From Shewanella cutis (lineage in GTDB: Bacteria; Pseudomonadota; Gammaproteobacteria; Enterobacterales; Shewanellaceae), in NCBI RefSeq assembly GCF_022410515.1, contig NZ_JACSDI010000005.1:119554-183553 (forward strand): a DNA stretch of 64,000 nucleotides, read 5' to 3'. The stretch's first letter is position 1, and every line of letters starts with the position of its first letter. Shown here piece after piece: positions 1 through 10,229 of this stretch. The notes below the pieces were generated by a model, which did no database searches, had not been told where the DNA came from, and was given only the letters and a program-made list of their open reading frames with translations. Position numbers and translations under genes: made by a program.

Positions 1-623
1 CAAAAGCCAGCATTGCCAGTAAATATCTCCAAATAGAGTTCACGGGCAGGAATGAAATAACTGATAAAGCCACAACCCGTAATCAAGGCGGCTAATCCCC
101 ACAGGCTATGTTTAAGCGTTCTTTTGCCGAGTTTATTGGCAGACCATGGTGCCTTATCGAGCAACTTTCGCTTATTGCTGTTGCCTTCAATGCGGTTTTC
201 TAGCCAGACAAACATGAAGGTCCACGCGGTTTGCGGGCAAAGATAGCCACACCAGACTCGCCCCCAAAACACGGTAATGAAAAATAAGCCGAAGGCAGCG
301 GCGATAAACACCCAAGCGAGTAAGGTGAAATCCTGTGGCCAGAGTGTGAGGTTAAAAAAGAAGAATTGTTGCTGCTGCACATCCAGCAGTATCGCTTGCC
401 GACCATCAAAGGAGATAAAAGGCAGAGTGAAAAAGAGCAGAATTAACAGGCTATTCATCGTGGTTCTTAGGCGTTGAAAATACCCTTTTTGTTCACGGAA
501 ATGAATCTGGCCACTGCTTTTTTGTGTAGGCTTATCGCCAGTCGATAGATTTTTAACGGGGATAAATTGCTCGGCAGAGGGACGCTTTGCGCTCTCACTC
601 TGTAGGGGGTCACTCTTTGGCAT
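1..623 (-). CDS. ccoG: CcoG/RdxA/FixG-family cytochrome c oxidase accessory protein (5' part only)
   Basis: The gene runs off the left edge, so only about the first 207 codons are present. The start is the ATG at 623. After a hydrophilic N-terminus there is a membrane segment (LLILLFFTLPFISF), a second one, and the family signature WCGYLCPQTAWTFMF. In characterised relatives CcoG is a membrane ferredoxin-like protein needed for copper delivery and assembly of cbb3-type oxidase. The 4Fe-4S cluster region would lie beyond the window. A sigma-54 promoter and two palindromes sit directly upstream, suggesting control by the adjacent activator gene. The assignment is strong from the signature; the missing C-terminus cannot be judged. 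Confidence 0.9.
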   Translation of the reverse strand, partial: MPKSDPLQSESAKRPSAEQFIPVKNLSTGDKPTQKSSGQIHFREQKGYFQRLRTTMNSLLILLFFTLPFISFDGRQAILLDVQQQQFFFFNLTLWPQDFTLLAWVFIAAAFGLFFITVFWGRVWCGYLCPQTAWTFMFVWLENRIEGNSNKRKLLDKAPWSANKLGKRTLKHSLWGLAALITGCGFISYFIPARELYLEIFTGNAGF

Positions 624-662
624 ATGCAGTCCTAACGGCTTAAATAAGATTCGGCTCCTTAT

Positions 663-678
663 AGCAAGCGTTAGGCCA
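663..678 (-). promoter_or_regulatory. Sigma-54 (-24/-12) promoter of ccoG
   Basis: Read on the minus strand the sequence is TGGCCTAACGCTTGCT. It keeps the invariant GG and GC at the correct spacing and matches 14 of 16 positions of the consensus TGGCACRNNNNTTGCW. It lies 40 bp before the ccoG ATG. Transcription would start at about position 650. Confidence 0.75.
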
Positions 679-742
679 ATATGGGCTTGTTATTAACGTA
701 TTGATATTTAATGGTTAAAATTGATTTGCTGTAAGCTTTATT

Positions 743-774
743 CGCGATATATCGCTTATTGGCGATATATCGCG
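743..774. promoter_or_regulatory. Tandem 12-bp palindromes, probable enhancer sites for the sigma-54 activator
   Basis: Two identical perfect palindromes, GCGATATATCGC, lie at 744-755 and 762-773, 18 bp apart. They are 80-100 bp upstream of the ccoG sigma-54 promoter, the usual distance for enhancer-binding protein sites. The core CGATATATCG recurs at 2321-2330 over the activator's own promoter. The pair can also fold as a 13-bp stem with a 6-nt loop. On the plus strand it is followed by a short T run, but no plus-strand transcription unit ends there. Confidence 0.6.
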
Positions 775-783
775 TTTTTGAGA

Positions 784-2262
784 CTATTCATTATTAGTGA
801 TTTGATTAGTGATTTGACGTGTAATCCCTAGCTTCTTCATCCGCGATCTGAGTGTACTGGGCGGGACGCCAAGCACATTGGCCGCACCATTAGGACCCGA
901 AATACGCCAGTTGAGCTGCTTTAATGTTTGTTCTATATGCTGTGCTTCCGCCTCGGCCAAGGTTTGTAACGTCGATGTCGCGGTCTGAGTCTGCAGATTA
1001 TTCGTGGGCATGGCATGGATATGTAAAATATCCGTTTGAGATAAAATGGCCTCCCGCTCGAGGATATTTTGCAATTCACGTACATTGCCGGGCCAGCTGT
1101 AGGCCAGTAGTTTTTGCATACCTTTTTGGCTTACGCCGCGGATTTTTTTACCGAGTTTGCGGTTAAGAGTGTGAAGAATATGGCTGACTAATTCGTGCAT
1201 ATCCCCAAGTCTTGCTCGCAGAGGCGGCACTTGAATTGGGAACACATTCAAGCGGTAATAGAGATCCATCCTGAATAAGCCTTGCTCAACTCGCTTAAGT
1301 AAATCATGGTGGCTGGCGGCGACTAAGCGAATATCGACCTTAATGGTTTCACTGCCACCAAGGCGTTCAAAAGATTGCTCTTGGATCACCCGCAGCAACT
1401 TAGATTGCGCCTCTAAACTTAATTCGGCCACCTCATCGAGAAACAGCGTGCCTTGATGCGCGAGTTCGAAGCGGCCCTTGCGTTGCGAAGTCGCGCCTGT
1501 GAATGCCCCTTTTTCATGGCCAAAGAGCTCACTTTCTAATAGAGATGCTGAAAATGCTGCGCAGTTAACGCTGATCATCGGCTTATCTTTACGACGACTC
1601 AGTTGATGTAAGTTGCGGGCAACCAGTTCTTTGCCCGTGCCATTCTCGCCACAAATCAATACGGTACTGTCGGTATTAGCCACCATATGCAGTTGCTGGA
1701 TCATATGGCGGGTCACCGCGCTACTGCCCGAAATGTCCACATCGCCGGTCTTATCGGCTAATTCGGCTTGGAGATAGTGATTCTCGCTCGCCAGCTGTTC
1801 CGATAGCGCCTGAACCTGCGCTAAAGCTTGGCGTAGCGACTGCTCGGTTTGTTTCTGAATACTGATGTCGCGAAATATCGCGACCACACCGATAAGCTTG
1901 TTATCCCGATAGACGGGCGTAGAGCTGTAATACACGGGAAAGCTGCTGCCATCCTTACGCCAAAACACATCGTGGGTAATTTCCCTTGCAATCCCATCCT
2001 TTAAGGTGTTGTAAATCGGGCAGTCTTCTTGGGGGTAATGACTACCGTCCGCATGACTATGGTGATGGCAATTATGGATATTCTTGCCGAGTAACTCTTC
2101 ATTCTTCCAGCCCGTCATACGCTCGGCAGCGGGATTGATAAATACGGCATTACCATTTAAATCAAAGCCATAAATACCTTCACCTACGGCATTAAGCAGT
2201 AACTGATTTTCTGGCAGAAAATGTTTGTCTAAAGGCATTGTGGCTGGCTGTATTGATGTCAT
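784..2262 (-). CDS. PAS-domain sigma-54-dependent activator (enhancer-binding protein)
   Basis: 492 aa. Residues about 15-135 form a PAS sensor domain containing an unusual cluster: C65, H66-H68, H70, H75 and C81 followed by Pro. Residues 140-170 look like a linking coiled coil. The AAA+ domain has Walker A GENGTGKE (205-212), the sigma-54 contact loop GAFTGA (252-257) and Walker B LFLDE (273-277). A Fis-type helix-turn-helix ends the protein (about 460-485). There is no receiver domain, so control is by direct sensing rather than phosphorylation. The gene lies upstream of ccoG in the same orientation, and the palindrome CGATATATCG flanks it on both sides. Its most likely target is ccoG. The signal is unknown; redox or oxygen is a guess based on the target and the Cys/His cluster. 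Confidence 0.88.
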   Translation of the reverse strand: MTSIQPATMPLDKHFLPENQLLLNAVGEGIYGFDLNGNAVFINPAAERMTGWKNEELLGKNIHNCHHHSHADGSHYPQEDCPIYNTLKDGIAREITHDVFWRKDGSSFPVYYSSTPVYRDNKLIGVVAIFRDISIQKQTEQSLRQALAQVQALSEQLASENHYLQAELADKTGDVDISGSSAVTRHMIQQLHMVANTDSTVLICGENGTGKELVARNLHQLSRRKDKPMISVNCAAFSASLLESELFGHEKGAFTGATSQRKGRFELAHQGTLFLDEVAELSLEAQSKLLRVIQEQSFERLGGSETIKVDIRLVAASHHDLLKRVEQGLFRMDLYYRLNVFPIQVPPLRARLGDMHELVSHILHTLNRKLGKKIRGVSQKGMQKLLAYSWPGNVRELQNILEREAILSQTDILHIHAMPTNNLQTQTATSTLQTLAEAEAQHIEQTLKQLNWRISGPNGAANVLGVPPSTLRSRMKKLGITRQITNQITNNE

Positions 2263-2296
2263 TCAGTTGATTCCTTAATACGAATGAATAGCCCTG

Positions 2297-2330
2297 AGTA
2301 TAACCCGTCGACTCGTGTCGCGATATATCG
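2297..2330 (-). promoter_or_regulatory. Activator promoter overlapped by its presumed own binding site
   Basis: On the minus strand a TATACT -10 box lies at 2302-2297. The -35 position, which is a poor match, coincides with the palindrome CGATATATCG at 2321-2330. This is the layout expected for autorepression by an enhancer-binding protein. The -10 call rests on sequence alone. Confidence 0.4.
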
Positions 2331-2678
2331 TGAGTGATATCAGACGTGGATGATATGTATGTGGAAGGTTTTAGAGGTCAGACCATTAACTTGTTGATAA
2401 TGAAAAGCTTATATTTTAATCGATCGAAAGTTGTATTTAGTGCTGGCGTAAAGGAATTAATTGTTATAAAAATGTTTCATAAATATCTTTGCTCAGCTTA
2501 CCTGAACTAAGCAGGCTTGCCCTTAATATTGGGGGGCACGGCAACGCAGGGATATTTATTGAAGTTAGATGCTAGTGAGCGATTTAAATAGCGTTTTGGG
2601 GTTAGACAGCTGTTAAGAGTACAGAGTGATTTTCTGCCCACCTTTCCGGAAGTTCACTCTCTACTGATTTGAAGTGTG
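2331..2678. other. Intergenic region without a recognisable gene
   Basis: About 350 bases between the activator promoter and the terminator near 2690. No open frame has a good ribosome site or family resemblance. I see no repeat or RNA structure worth naming. Confidence 0.5.
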
Positions 2679-2706
2679 CAAAAAGGCTGCGATGCAGCCT
2701 TTTTTA
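2679..2706. terminator. Bidirectional rho-independent terminator
   Basis: Stem AGGCTGC/GCAGCCT (2684-2690 with 2694-2700), with A and T runs on both sides. It serves the thioredoxin gene ending at 2739 on the minus strand. Confidence 0.75.
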
Positions 2707-2738
2707 TTGGCTGTGGTATTGGTGTATATCGAGGCGAT

Positions 2739-3284
2739 TTATAATGCTTTGGCCTGTGCTAGACCATCGATAACTGCCTCTATAGTGAGTTTAGAAGGAA
2801 GCACTATGCCGTTAGGTGCACTAGGACCATAAATTTTATTGTAAGGCGTACCCAGGATGCCCTCATGCTGCATATAGCCTGCAATGGTGGTATCGGCTTC
2901 GCTCCAGTTTCCTTGCATCAAAATAATATTATCGGCCATAAGCGCATTGACGACTTGTTCCCTATGGGTGACTTCTGCCTTGTTGGTTTGACAAATACTG
3001 CACCAATCAGAAGTGATATCCACAAATACTGTGTAACCTTGGGCAACCAGCGGGGCGATTTTTTCAGGTGCCAGCGTGTGCCAACGCAGCTTTTGATAGG
3101 CTTGATAATCTTCGCCTTTATGCACAAAACCGATAGCCCCACCCAGACCAAGGGCGAAACATCCAAGGACAACAATCACTGCCAGTGGAATACGTTTACC
3201 TTTGCTGCGTTGCCAGAGTAACAAGCCAATGGCACCGATGAGCAAAGCGAGAATAATAAGACTGATAAGCGTGATCGTGCCCAT
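2739..3284 (-). CDS. Membrane-anchored thioredoxin-fold protein (DsbD C-domain-like)
   Basis: 181 aa. Two hydrophobic segments (about 4-24 and 33-53) are followed by a thioredoxin domain with the active site WCSIC (C95, C98) and a GTP tripeptide at the cis-proline position. The domain resembles the C-terminal catalytic part of DsbD/ScsB, but the N-terminal domain and the eight-helix electron carrier are absent. It probably reduces or oxidises periplasmic disulfides. The gene stands alone with its own terminator, and its redox partner is not in the window. Confidence 0.75.
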   Translation of the reverse strand: MGTITLISLIILALLIGAIGLLLWQRSKGKRIPLAVIVVLGCFALGLGGAIGFVHKGEDYQAYQKLRWHTLAPEKIAPLVAQGYTVFVDITSDWCSICQTNKAEVTHREQVVNALMADNIILMQGNWSEADTTIAGYMQHEGILGTPYNKIYGPSAPNGIVLPSKLTIEAVIDGLAQAKAL

Positions 3285-3685
3285 AAATGCCTACATAAGT
3301 TTCAGATAATCCATCCCTATCTTAACGGCTAACAGCTTAAATCTGCGTGAATTTATGTTTTTGCCTGCAAGCCTTATCGTATAAAAGCTAACGATGGCGC
3401 TATGTTTGAGCGTTTGGTCCTGTGTTTATCGATCCAGCGGGATCAATCCTCTATTAATGGTATTGAGGTTGATAACATCGATTTTACGTCATTATGTACG
3501 GTTACATGACGGGCAGTAAGATGAAAGTGAATCCCGCGTCGTTAGTGTCATCGAGGGAAATCTATTGGTGCTTTTTATCATCCAAACTCGGCTAAATGAG
3601 TGTTACCTCATGGGTTAGCGAGTGTTAAACTGCTACTCCTATGAAGGCACTCTAGCGGGCCTTTTTATGCGCTGAAGGGGTAAAG
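3285..3685. other. Intergenic region without a recognisable gene
   Basis: 400 bases between divergent genes. It should hold promoters for the thioredoxin (minus) and the LysE-type exporter (plus), but none stands out. No repeat or RNA structure was seen. Confidence 0.5.
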
Positions 3686-4300
3686 ATGAGTTTTAGTACA
3701 TGGTTAGGATTGCTTGCGATTTGTTGTTTGGGGGCCATGTCACCTGGGCCTAGCTTAGCCATGGTGGTGCGTCATACCTTAGGCGGTGGACGCGGCAAGG
3801 GAATTATTTGTGCTTGGGCACACTCGATTGGTATCGGCATTTATGCGTTGGTGACACTACTCGGGCTTGCGGTGGTGTTGAAAAAGGCGCCCCTGATATT
3901 TAATGGTATCGCTATATTAGGTGCCGTTTATTTGGCATGGATGGGCATTCAAGCGCTGCGCTCAAACGGTGGCATGCAGGCAAAACTTGCGGCAGGCGAG
4001 GCCACAGATGCACTTACAGCGGCGCGCGATGGCATTGCGATTTCCCTCTTCAACCCCAAGATTATGCTGTTCTTTTTAGCATTATTCAGTCAGTTTGTAA
4101 TGGTGGCCGATAGTTTTACCGGTCAAGCACTGATCGTGTTAACGCCAATGGTGGTGGATGGACTTTGGTACAGCTTAATTGCTTTAGTGTTATCCCACTC
4201 GAGTGTATTACCCAAATTGCGGGAAAAAGCAGGGTTGATTGATAAACTCTCTGGCGTGGTTTTGATCCTGCTGGCAATAAGAGTGCTGTATACCCTTTAG
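3686..4300 (+). CDS. LysE/RhtB-family amino acid exporter
   Basis: 204 aa with about six hydrophobic segments. The N-terminal family signature is present: Gly and Pro-Gly-Pro (AMSPGPSLAMV) followed by a glycine-rich loop (GGGRGKGI), with NPK in the middle region. Such proteins export lysine, threonine, homoserine or related compounds across the inner membrane. The substrate cannot be told from sequence. It is a single-gene unit with a terminator 20 bp downstream. Confidence 0.85.
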   Translation: MSFSTWLGLLAICCLGAMSPGPSLAMVVRHTLGGGRGKGIICAWAHSIGIGIYALVTLLGLAVVLKKAPLIFNGIAILGAVYLAWMGIQALRSNGGMQAKLAAGEATDALTAARDGIAISLFNPKIMLFFLALFSQFVMVADSFTGQALIVLTPMVVDGLWYSLIALVLSHSSVLPKLREKAGLIDKLSGVVLILLAIRVLYTL

Positions 4301-4313
4301 GTTATCAATGAGA

Positions 4314-4346
4314 TAAAAAAACGCCATCACAAGATGGCGTTTTTTT
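4314..4346. terminator. Bidirectional terminator between lysE-like gene and DUF3144 gene
   Basis: Stem ACGCCATC/GATGGCGT with loop ACAA, flanked by A7 and T7 runs. Confidence 0.85.
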
Positions 4347-4386
4347 ATGGGATATGGTTTGGCAATGCTTTGCTCTAAATACCAAC

Positions 4387-4704
4387 TCAGCCTTTAAAGA
4401 TTTGTACCGAATCATCCACTTCTGCAGGTTCTTCCTGCATTACCGGCGGGTTGGCGATATGGTCGTCTAAATTATCGCTTAGCATTTCGCGGTATTCTGC
4501 GCTAAACCATTCGAGAGCATTGTCTTTTTCAGCACCTAAGTCGGCGGATTTAATCGCTGCTTCAAAGGCATTAAAACGGGCCGCCGCAAAACGTAGGGCG
4601 GTACCTACTTTGCCCACATCACCTTCTTGCTGGCTTAGCTGATTGGCTAAGGCAATAAATTGATCGGCAAGTTCAAAAATAGTGGTGTTGCTCGTGTCAG
4701 TCAT
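4387..4704 (-). CDS. DUF3144 family protein
   Basis: 105 aa, acidic and cytoplasmic, with no signal or membrane segment. The stretch FELADQFIALANQL and the later ALRFAAARFNAFEA match my memory of the DUF3144 family, which has no known function. It lies convergent to the exporter gene and is followed by the pilin gene in the same orientation at a 70-bp gap, so co-transcription is possible but unproven. Confidence 0.75.
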   Translation of the reverse strand: MTDTSNTTIFELADQFIALANQLSQQEGDVGKVGTALRFAAARFNAFEAAIKSADLGAEKDNALEWFSAEYREMLSDNLDDHIANPPVMQEEPAEVDDSVQIFKG

Positions 4705-4774
4705 AGCGCTTACTCAAAATAATTTATTGGTGCGCGATTCTATCCTAATTTTGATAGGAAAGAATCGCGAAGGC

Positions 4775-5335
4775 TTAACTATTGGGATCTAAGTCTGTTG
4801 TGACCGTTCCCGTTCGTGAATCGTAATAAATAGATAATTTATTGTTAGCCCGATAAAAATATCGGCATTGATTAGGGTTGAGATAACTGGCTTTATAGTC
4901 TGTTTCAGTGGCATCAACATTGAGTCGTGAGACACTAGGTTGGGCATTTTGGAATAACACTTCCCACACCGAGACACAATCTTCCACATTATCGAGTGAA
5001 GGTGACGCCTCATTGCCATAAATATAGTGCTGAGCGGGCCAGCCGTTAGCATTAAAGTCCACCTGTTCAGACTGTGCTGTGCCAAATACGGGCAAATCTT
5101 CCTTGGGGCCTGAGCCGACTTTAACTGCCCAAACTGAACGCGCTAAATTTAACCCCGATTTAAAACCCGCGCCCGCGGCTTTGACTGTCGCTATCTGCGC
5201 ATCTTGTTGTACGTTGATAAATTTGGGCAGAGCTACGATAGCGAGGATCCCAAGCACAATAATCACAACAACGAGTTCAATTAAGGTAAAGCCTGCGGAT
5301 TGTGGACTTAAGCCTTGTAAGCGGTCGCGGATCAT
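4775..5335 (-). CDS. Type IV pilin-like protein (MSHA-type pseudopilin), orphan
   Basis: 186 aa. A short basic leader ends at the prepilin peptidase site SAG^FTLIELVVVI, followed by the hydrophobic N-helix with Glu at +5. The C-terminal part has two cysteines (EDCVS and NQCRY) that can form the usual pilin disulfide loop. It most resembles MshB-like minor pilins. No other pilus gene is in the window, so it must be handled by machinery encoded elsewhere. The exact subfamily is uncertain. Confidence 0.8.
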   Translation of the reverse strand: MIRDRLQGLSPQSAGFTLIELVVVIIVLGILAIVALPKFINVQQDAQIATVKAAGAGFKSGLNLARSVWAVKVGSGPKEDLPVFGTAQSEQVDFNANGWPAQHYIYGNEASPSLDNVEDCVSVWEVLFQNAQPSVSRLNVDATETDYKASYLNPNQCRYFYRANNKLSIYYDSRTGTVTTDLDPNS

Positions 5336-5504
5336 TTATCTGAATGAATAGGGAATAAGTGGCGACACTATAGCACTTAATTAGCGGCATTTTAACTTGA
5401 ACTATCGCTAATTCTGGCGAATTAACCGCACTGTTAGCTTGTCATGGTTGCTTATCACTTTTAAGCTAACGGCATTGTAACTTAAGCAAGAGAAACTGAT
5501 TTTG

Positions 5505-6161
5505 GTGACTTGGCAAGCATTTATCGACCATCAACGTACACAGCCTTACTATCAACAGCTGATCGCGTTTGTGAATCAAGAGCGACAAGTAGGCAAGGTA
5601 ATTTATCCTCCCAAAGAGGATGTGTTTAATGCATTTAAGACTACGCCGCTGGAGCAAGTACGCGTAGTGTTAATTGGCCAAGACCCCTATCATGGCCCTG
5701 ACCAAGCCCATGGTTTGTGTTTCTCCGTTAAACGCGGCGTTAAACCACCGCCTTCGCTTGCCAATATGTATAAAGAATTGGTGAACGATATGCCCGGCTT
5801 CCAGATTCCTAATCATGGCGATTTAACCCAATGGGCAGAGCAGGGGATTTTAATGCTTAATACCGTGCTGACGGTTGAGCAGGGGCAAGCGCATTCCCAT
5901 GCCAATGCGGGGTGGGAAATCTTTACGACTGAAGCGCTAAAGCTGCTTAATGCGCAGGAACGCCCGATAATCTTCGTGCTGTGGGGCAGTCATGCCATCA
6001 AAAAAGGCGCGGTGATTACCGCACCACAACACCAAATTCTCTCTGGGCCGCATCCATCACCGTTATCGGCTTATCGCGGATTTTTTGGCTGTGGGCATTT
6101 TTCTAAAGTGAATCAATTGCTAATGGCACGGGGTGAAGCGCCGATTCAATGGCAGATTTAA
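5505..6161 (+). CDS. ung: Uracil-DNA glycosylase
   Basis: 218 aa from the GTG at 5505; a TTG one codon earlier is also possible. An AAGAG ribosome site lies 12 bases before the GTG. Motif [14 protein letters not shown], carries the catalytic Asp. Motif [13 protein letters not shown], carries the catalytic His and the leucine that enters the minor groove. It removes uracil from DNA to start base-excision repair. Full length for family 1 UDGs. Confidence 0.97.
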   Translation: MTWQAFIDHQRTQPYYQQLIAFVNQERQVGKVIYPPKEDVFNAFKTTPLEQVRVVLIGQDPYHGPDQAHGLCFSVKRGVKPPPSLANMYKELVNDMPGFQIPNHGDLTQWAEQGILMLNTVLTVEQGQAHSHANAGWEIFTTEALKLLNAQERPIIFVLWGSHAIKKGAVITAPQHQILSGPHPSPLSAYRGFFGCGHFSKVNQLLMARGEAPIQWQI

Positions 6162-6190
6162 GCACTGGGGAGCTCAATGCATAAAAAACA

Positions 6191-6219
6191 AAAGGCCTTA
6201 CAGAATAAGGCCTTTTTTT
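6191..6219. terminator. Bidirectional terminator shared by ung and ispB
   Basis: Stem AAAGGCCTTA/TAAGGCCTTT with a five-base loop, with A-rich and T-rich flanks. The two genes converge on it. Confidence 0.85.
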
Positions 6220-6233
6220 CATTTAACAGTTAC

Positions 6234-7205
6234 TTAGTGGTTGCGATCAACAGAGATTTTTGCCAGCGAAATTAATGCGGTTTTGAAATCACTGTCGGGT
6301 AATACCGAGAGCGCTGCAATGGCTTTATTTGATTCTTCAATGGCTTTTTGCTGAGTGTAGTTGAGGGCGCCGCAATGATGCAGAGCGGCAACTATCTTCT
6401 CAATGGCATGAGTACCATCACCTTGCTCAATCGCTTGGCGTATAAGCTGCTTTTCTTCCTCTGTGCCGTGGGCAATAGCATAAATCAGCGGTAAGGTTGG
6501 CTTCCCTTCAGCAAGGTCATCACCGATGTTTTTACCTAACTCGTCGCTATCCGCGGTGTAATCGAGTAAATCGTCGGTCAATTGGAAGGCGGTGCCTAAA
6601 TACTTACCATAGTCGCCTAATGCGGTCTCTTGCTCAGGTGAGGCGCCAGCTAATACTGCGGCAAGTAAGGTCGCCGCTTCGAATAGCTTTGCGGTCTTAC
6701 AGTAAATCACCCGCATATAGCTTTCTTCAGTCGTATCTGGATCATTGCAGTTCATTAGCTGCAATACTTCACCTTCTGCTAATACGTTGGTGGTGTCGGC
6801 TAATACTCGCAATACGCGCATGCTATCGAGTTCAGTCATCATTTGGAATGAGCGTGTATAAAGGAAGTCGCCGACTAATACACTGGCGCTATTACCAAAA
6901 AGAGCGTTTGCAGTTTCGCGGCCGCGTCTTAGGGTTGACTCATCGACCACATCATCATGCAGTAGTGAGGCGGTATGAATAAATTCGATAATGGCGGCGA
7001 GTTTGAGGTGGGCTTCACCTTGGTAGTCGACTGCGCGAGCAGCAAGTACGGACAGTAAAGGGCGAAGACGTTTACCACCACCATTAATAATGTAGAAACC
7101 TAGCTGGTTAATCAGGGCGACATCTGACTCCAGCTGTTTATAGATCAGCTGATTGACTGCTTGCATATCAGTGTCAGCCAGTTGACGAATAGCGTTTAAA
7201 TCCAT
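6234..7205 (-). CDS. ispB: Octaprenyl diphosphate synthase
   Basis: 323 aa from the ATG at 7205, the same length as E. coli IspB. An ATG eight codons upstream (7229) is in frame but less likely. The first Asp-rich motif LLHDDVVDE and second motif QLTDDLLDY are intact, as is GGGKRLRP for pyrophosphate binding. It extends farnesyl diphosphate to make the side chain of ubiquinone and menaquinone. It is divergent from rplU, the conserved arrangement in gamma-proteobacteria. Confidence 0.95.
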   Translation of the reverse strand: MDLNAIRQLADTDMQAVNQLIYKQLESDVALINQLGFYIINGGGKRLRPLLSVLAARAVDYQGEAHLKLAAIIEFIHTASLLHDDVVDESTLRRGRETANALFGNSASVLVGDFLYTRSFQMMTELDSMRVLRVLADTTNVLAEGEVLQLMNCNDPDTTEESYMRVIYCKTAKLFEAATLLAAVLAGASPEQETALGDYGKYLGTAFQLTDDLLDYTADSDELGKNIGDDLAEGKPTLPLIYAIAHGTEEEKQLIRQAIEQGDGTHAIEKIVAALHHCGALNYTQQKAIEESNKAIAALSVLPDSDFKTALISLAKISVDRNH

Positions 7206-7362
7206 AATAGACTCTGGTTGTGGGGCCATTGCGTACCCGGCCTTTATTTTAGGCTCACGTGTTATATAGAATGAATTTTACCTAAAATTCCGACATATGA
7301 CAGTACTCACACTGTAATGTGCGAGTTATTCCGGCCTTTTTTTATTCTTTCCTAATTAGGGC

Positions 7363-7391
7363 TTGCCAGATAAGGATTCTTCGCGTAAACT
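7363..7391 (+). promoter_or_regulatory. Sigma-70 promoter of rplU-rpmA
   Basis: TTGCCA at 7363-7368, 17-bp spacer, TAAACT at 7386-7391, then an approximately 80-nt leader. The leader contains a GCCC...GGGC hairpin, which could take part in ribosomal protein autoregulation; that part is speculation. Confidence 0.65.
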
Positions 7392-7477
7392 CCGCGCCCA
7401 TTGTCAATAAAGTTTTTGTAGCATCCTGCCCCCAAGAATGTGGGCCAGCGTGTTAGGAATATCGGAGTAAAATAGCT

Positions 7478-7789
7478 ATGTACGCTGTTTTTCAAAGTGG
7501 TGGTAAACAACACCGTGTAGCCCCAGGCCACACAGTTCGTTTAGAAAAATTAGAAGTTGCAACTGGTTCAACTGTTGAATTCGATCAAGTTTTACTGATC
7601 GCTGACGGTGAAAAAGTGCACGTTGGTGCTCCTTTAGTAGCTGGCGGTAAAGTCGTTGCTGAAGTAGTAAGTCATGGTCGTGGCGAGAAAGTAACTATTG
7701 TTAAGTTCCGTCGTCGTAAGCACCACGACAAGAAGTTGGGCCACCGTCAGTGGTTCACCGAAGTTAAAATTACTGCTATCAACGCATAA
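7478..7789 (+). CDS. rplU: Ribosomal protein bL21
   Basis: 103 aa, full length. It begins [14 protein letters not shown] and ends in the basic stretch [16 protein letters not shown] typical of L21. First gene of the rplU-rpmA unit, and L27 follows after 14 bp. Confidence 0.98.
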   Translation: MYAVFQSGGKQHRVAPGHTVRLEKLEVATGSTVEFDQVLLIADGEKVHVGAPLVAGGKVVAEVVSHGRGEKVTIVKFRRRKHHDKKLGHRQWFTEVKITAINA

Positions 7790-7800
7790 TAGGAGTCTAA

Positions 7801-8058
<258 letters not shown>

Positions 8059-8081
8059 TTTTCGAGTCTAGCTTATACTGT

Positions 8082-8112
8082 AAAGCCCCGCCTTTGGTGG
8101 GGCTTTCTGTTT
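8082..8112 (+). terminator. Terminator after rpmA
   Basis: Stem AAAGCCCCGCC/GGTGGGGCTTT with a TTT loop and one wobble pair, followed closely by T6. Confidence 0.85.
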
Positions 8113-8240
8113 TTTATGCTTCTACTTGCCTGCGTTTCTGGAGAGTTTGGTAAATCTTTATCAAATTGAGGGCGTTGACTGGTAAGATTGGGAGCAAGTA
8201 TCTCGAGTTTTTTGGCGACCGATGAAGTTAAACGGTATAA

Positions 8241-9440
<1,200 letters not shown>

Positions 9441-9467
9441 TAACCATATCTAAGTTTTGAGAGTCCC

Positions 9468-10229
9468 GTGTACGCTGATACTCAAAATGATATTACTCGG
9501 CAAGTTGTGCGGGTTGCACAACTCTTGCTGGCCTACGGTGCTGAATCTGATTTAGTTGAAGAAATCAGCCAGCGCCTAGGTCAGGCCTTAGGGGTGGCAA
9601 GTGTCGAGCTTTCTATCTCTTCTAATTCCCTCGTATTAACCAGTTTAGTGCATGGTCGCTGTATCACGACAACGCGTCGGATCCGTGAGCATGGCATTAA
9701 CATGACCATAGTCTGCGAATTACAGCGCATTTGCTTACTCGCAGAGAAAGGGCTTTATGGTCCTAACGAAGTGCGTAAGCGCTTAGCTCGAATTGAGCCA
9801 AAAACCTACCCACCTTATTTGGTGGTGTTAATGATAGGGTTATCCTGTGCCAGTTTTTGTCACCTCTTTGGCGGCGATATCGCGGCTAGTGTGATTACTT
9901 TTTTTGCTTCTGCAGTGGGAATGTCAGTACGACTGACAATTGCTAAGCGACACTTTAATCTATTGGTGAATTTTGCCGTGACTGCCTTTGTCACCAGCAT
10001 GATTGCCCAGTTGGGTTATATGTTTTCGTTAAGCGATACGCCCCAGTCTGCGATGGCAGCGAGTGTGCTCATGCTGGTGCCTGGTTTTCCTATGATTAAC
10101 GCCATTTCCGATATGGTCAAAGGCCATATGAATGTCGGTATTTCCCGCTGGGGACATGCGACTCTCTTGACAGTTTCTTCGGTCATTGGCATCACGATAG
10201 CAATGCAGCTTGGTGGTATTTTTCTATGA
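9468..10229 (+). CDS. yjjP: ThrE/YjjP-like exporter subunit (N-terminal half)
   Basis: 253 aa from a GTG start. The N-terminal 110 residues are soluble (DUF1212/ThrE-1 type) and are followed by about five hydrophobic segments from residue 120. Together with the next gene it makes one complete ThrE-type transporter split in two. In E. coli YjjP and YjjB together have been linked to succinate export, while ThrE in Corynebacterium exports threonine and serine. The substrate here is unknown. Confidence 0.82.
   Translation: MYADTQNDITRQVVRVAQLLLAYGAESDLVEEISQRLGQALGVASVELSISSNSLVLTSLVHGRCITTTRRIREHGINMTIVCELQRICLLAEKGLYGPNEVRKRLARIEPKTYPPYLVVLMIGLSCASFCHLFGGDIAASVITFFASAVGMSVRLTIAKRHFNLLVNFAVTAFVTSMIAQLGYMFSLSDTPQSAMAASVLMLVPGFPMINAISDMVKGHMNVGISRWGHATLLTVSSVIGITIAMQLGGIFL

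Noticed and set aside
743..774. Hairpin as a rho-independent terminator
   Set aside because: It is followed by T residues only on the plus strand, where no gene ends; the same palindrome elsewhere argues for a protein site.
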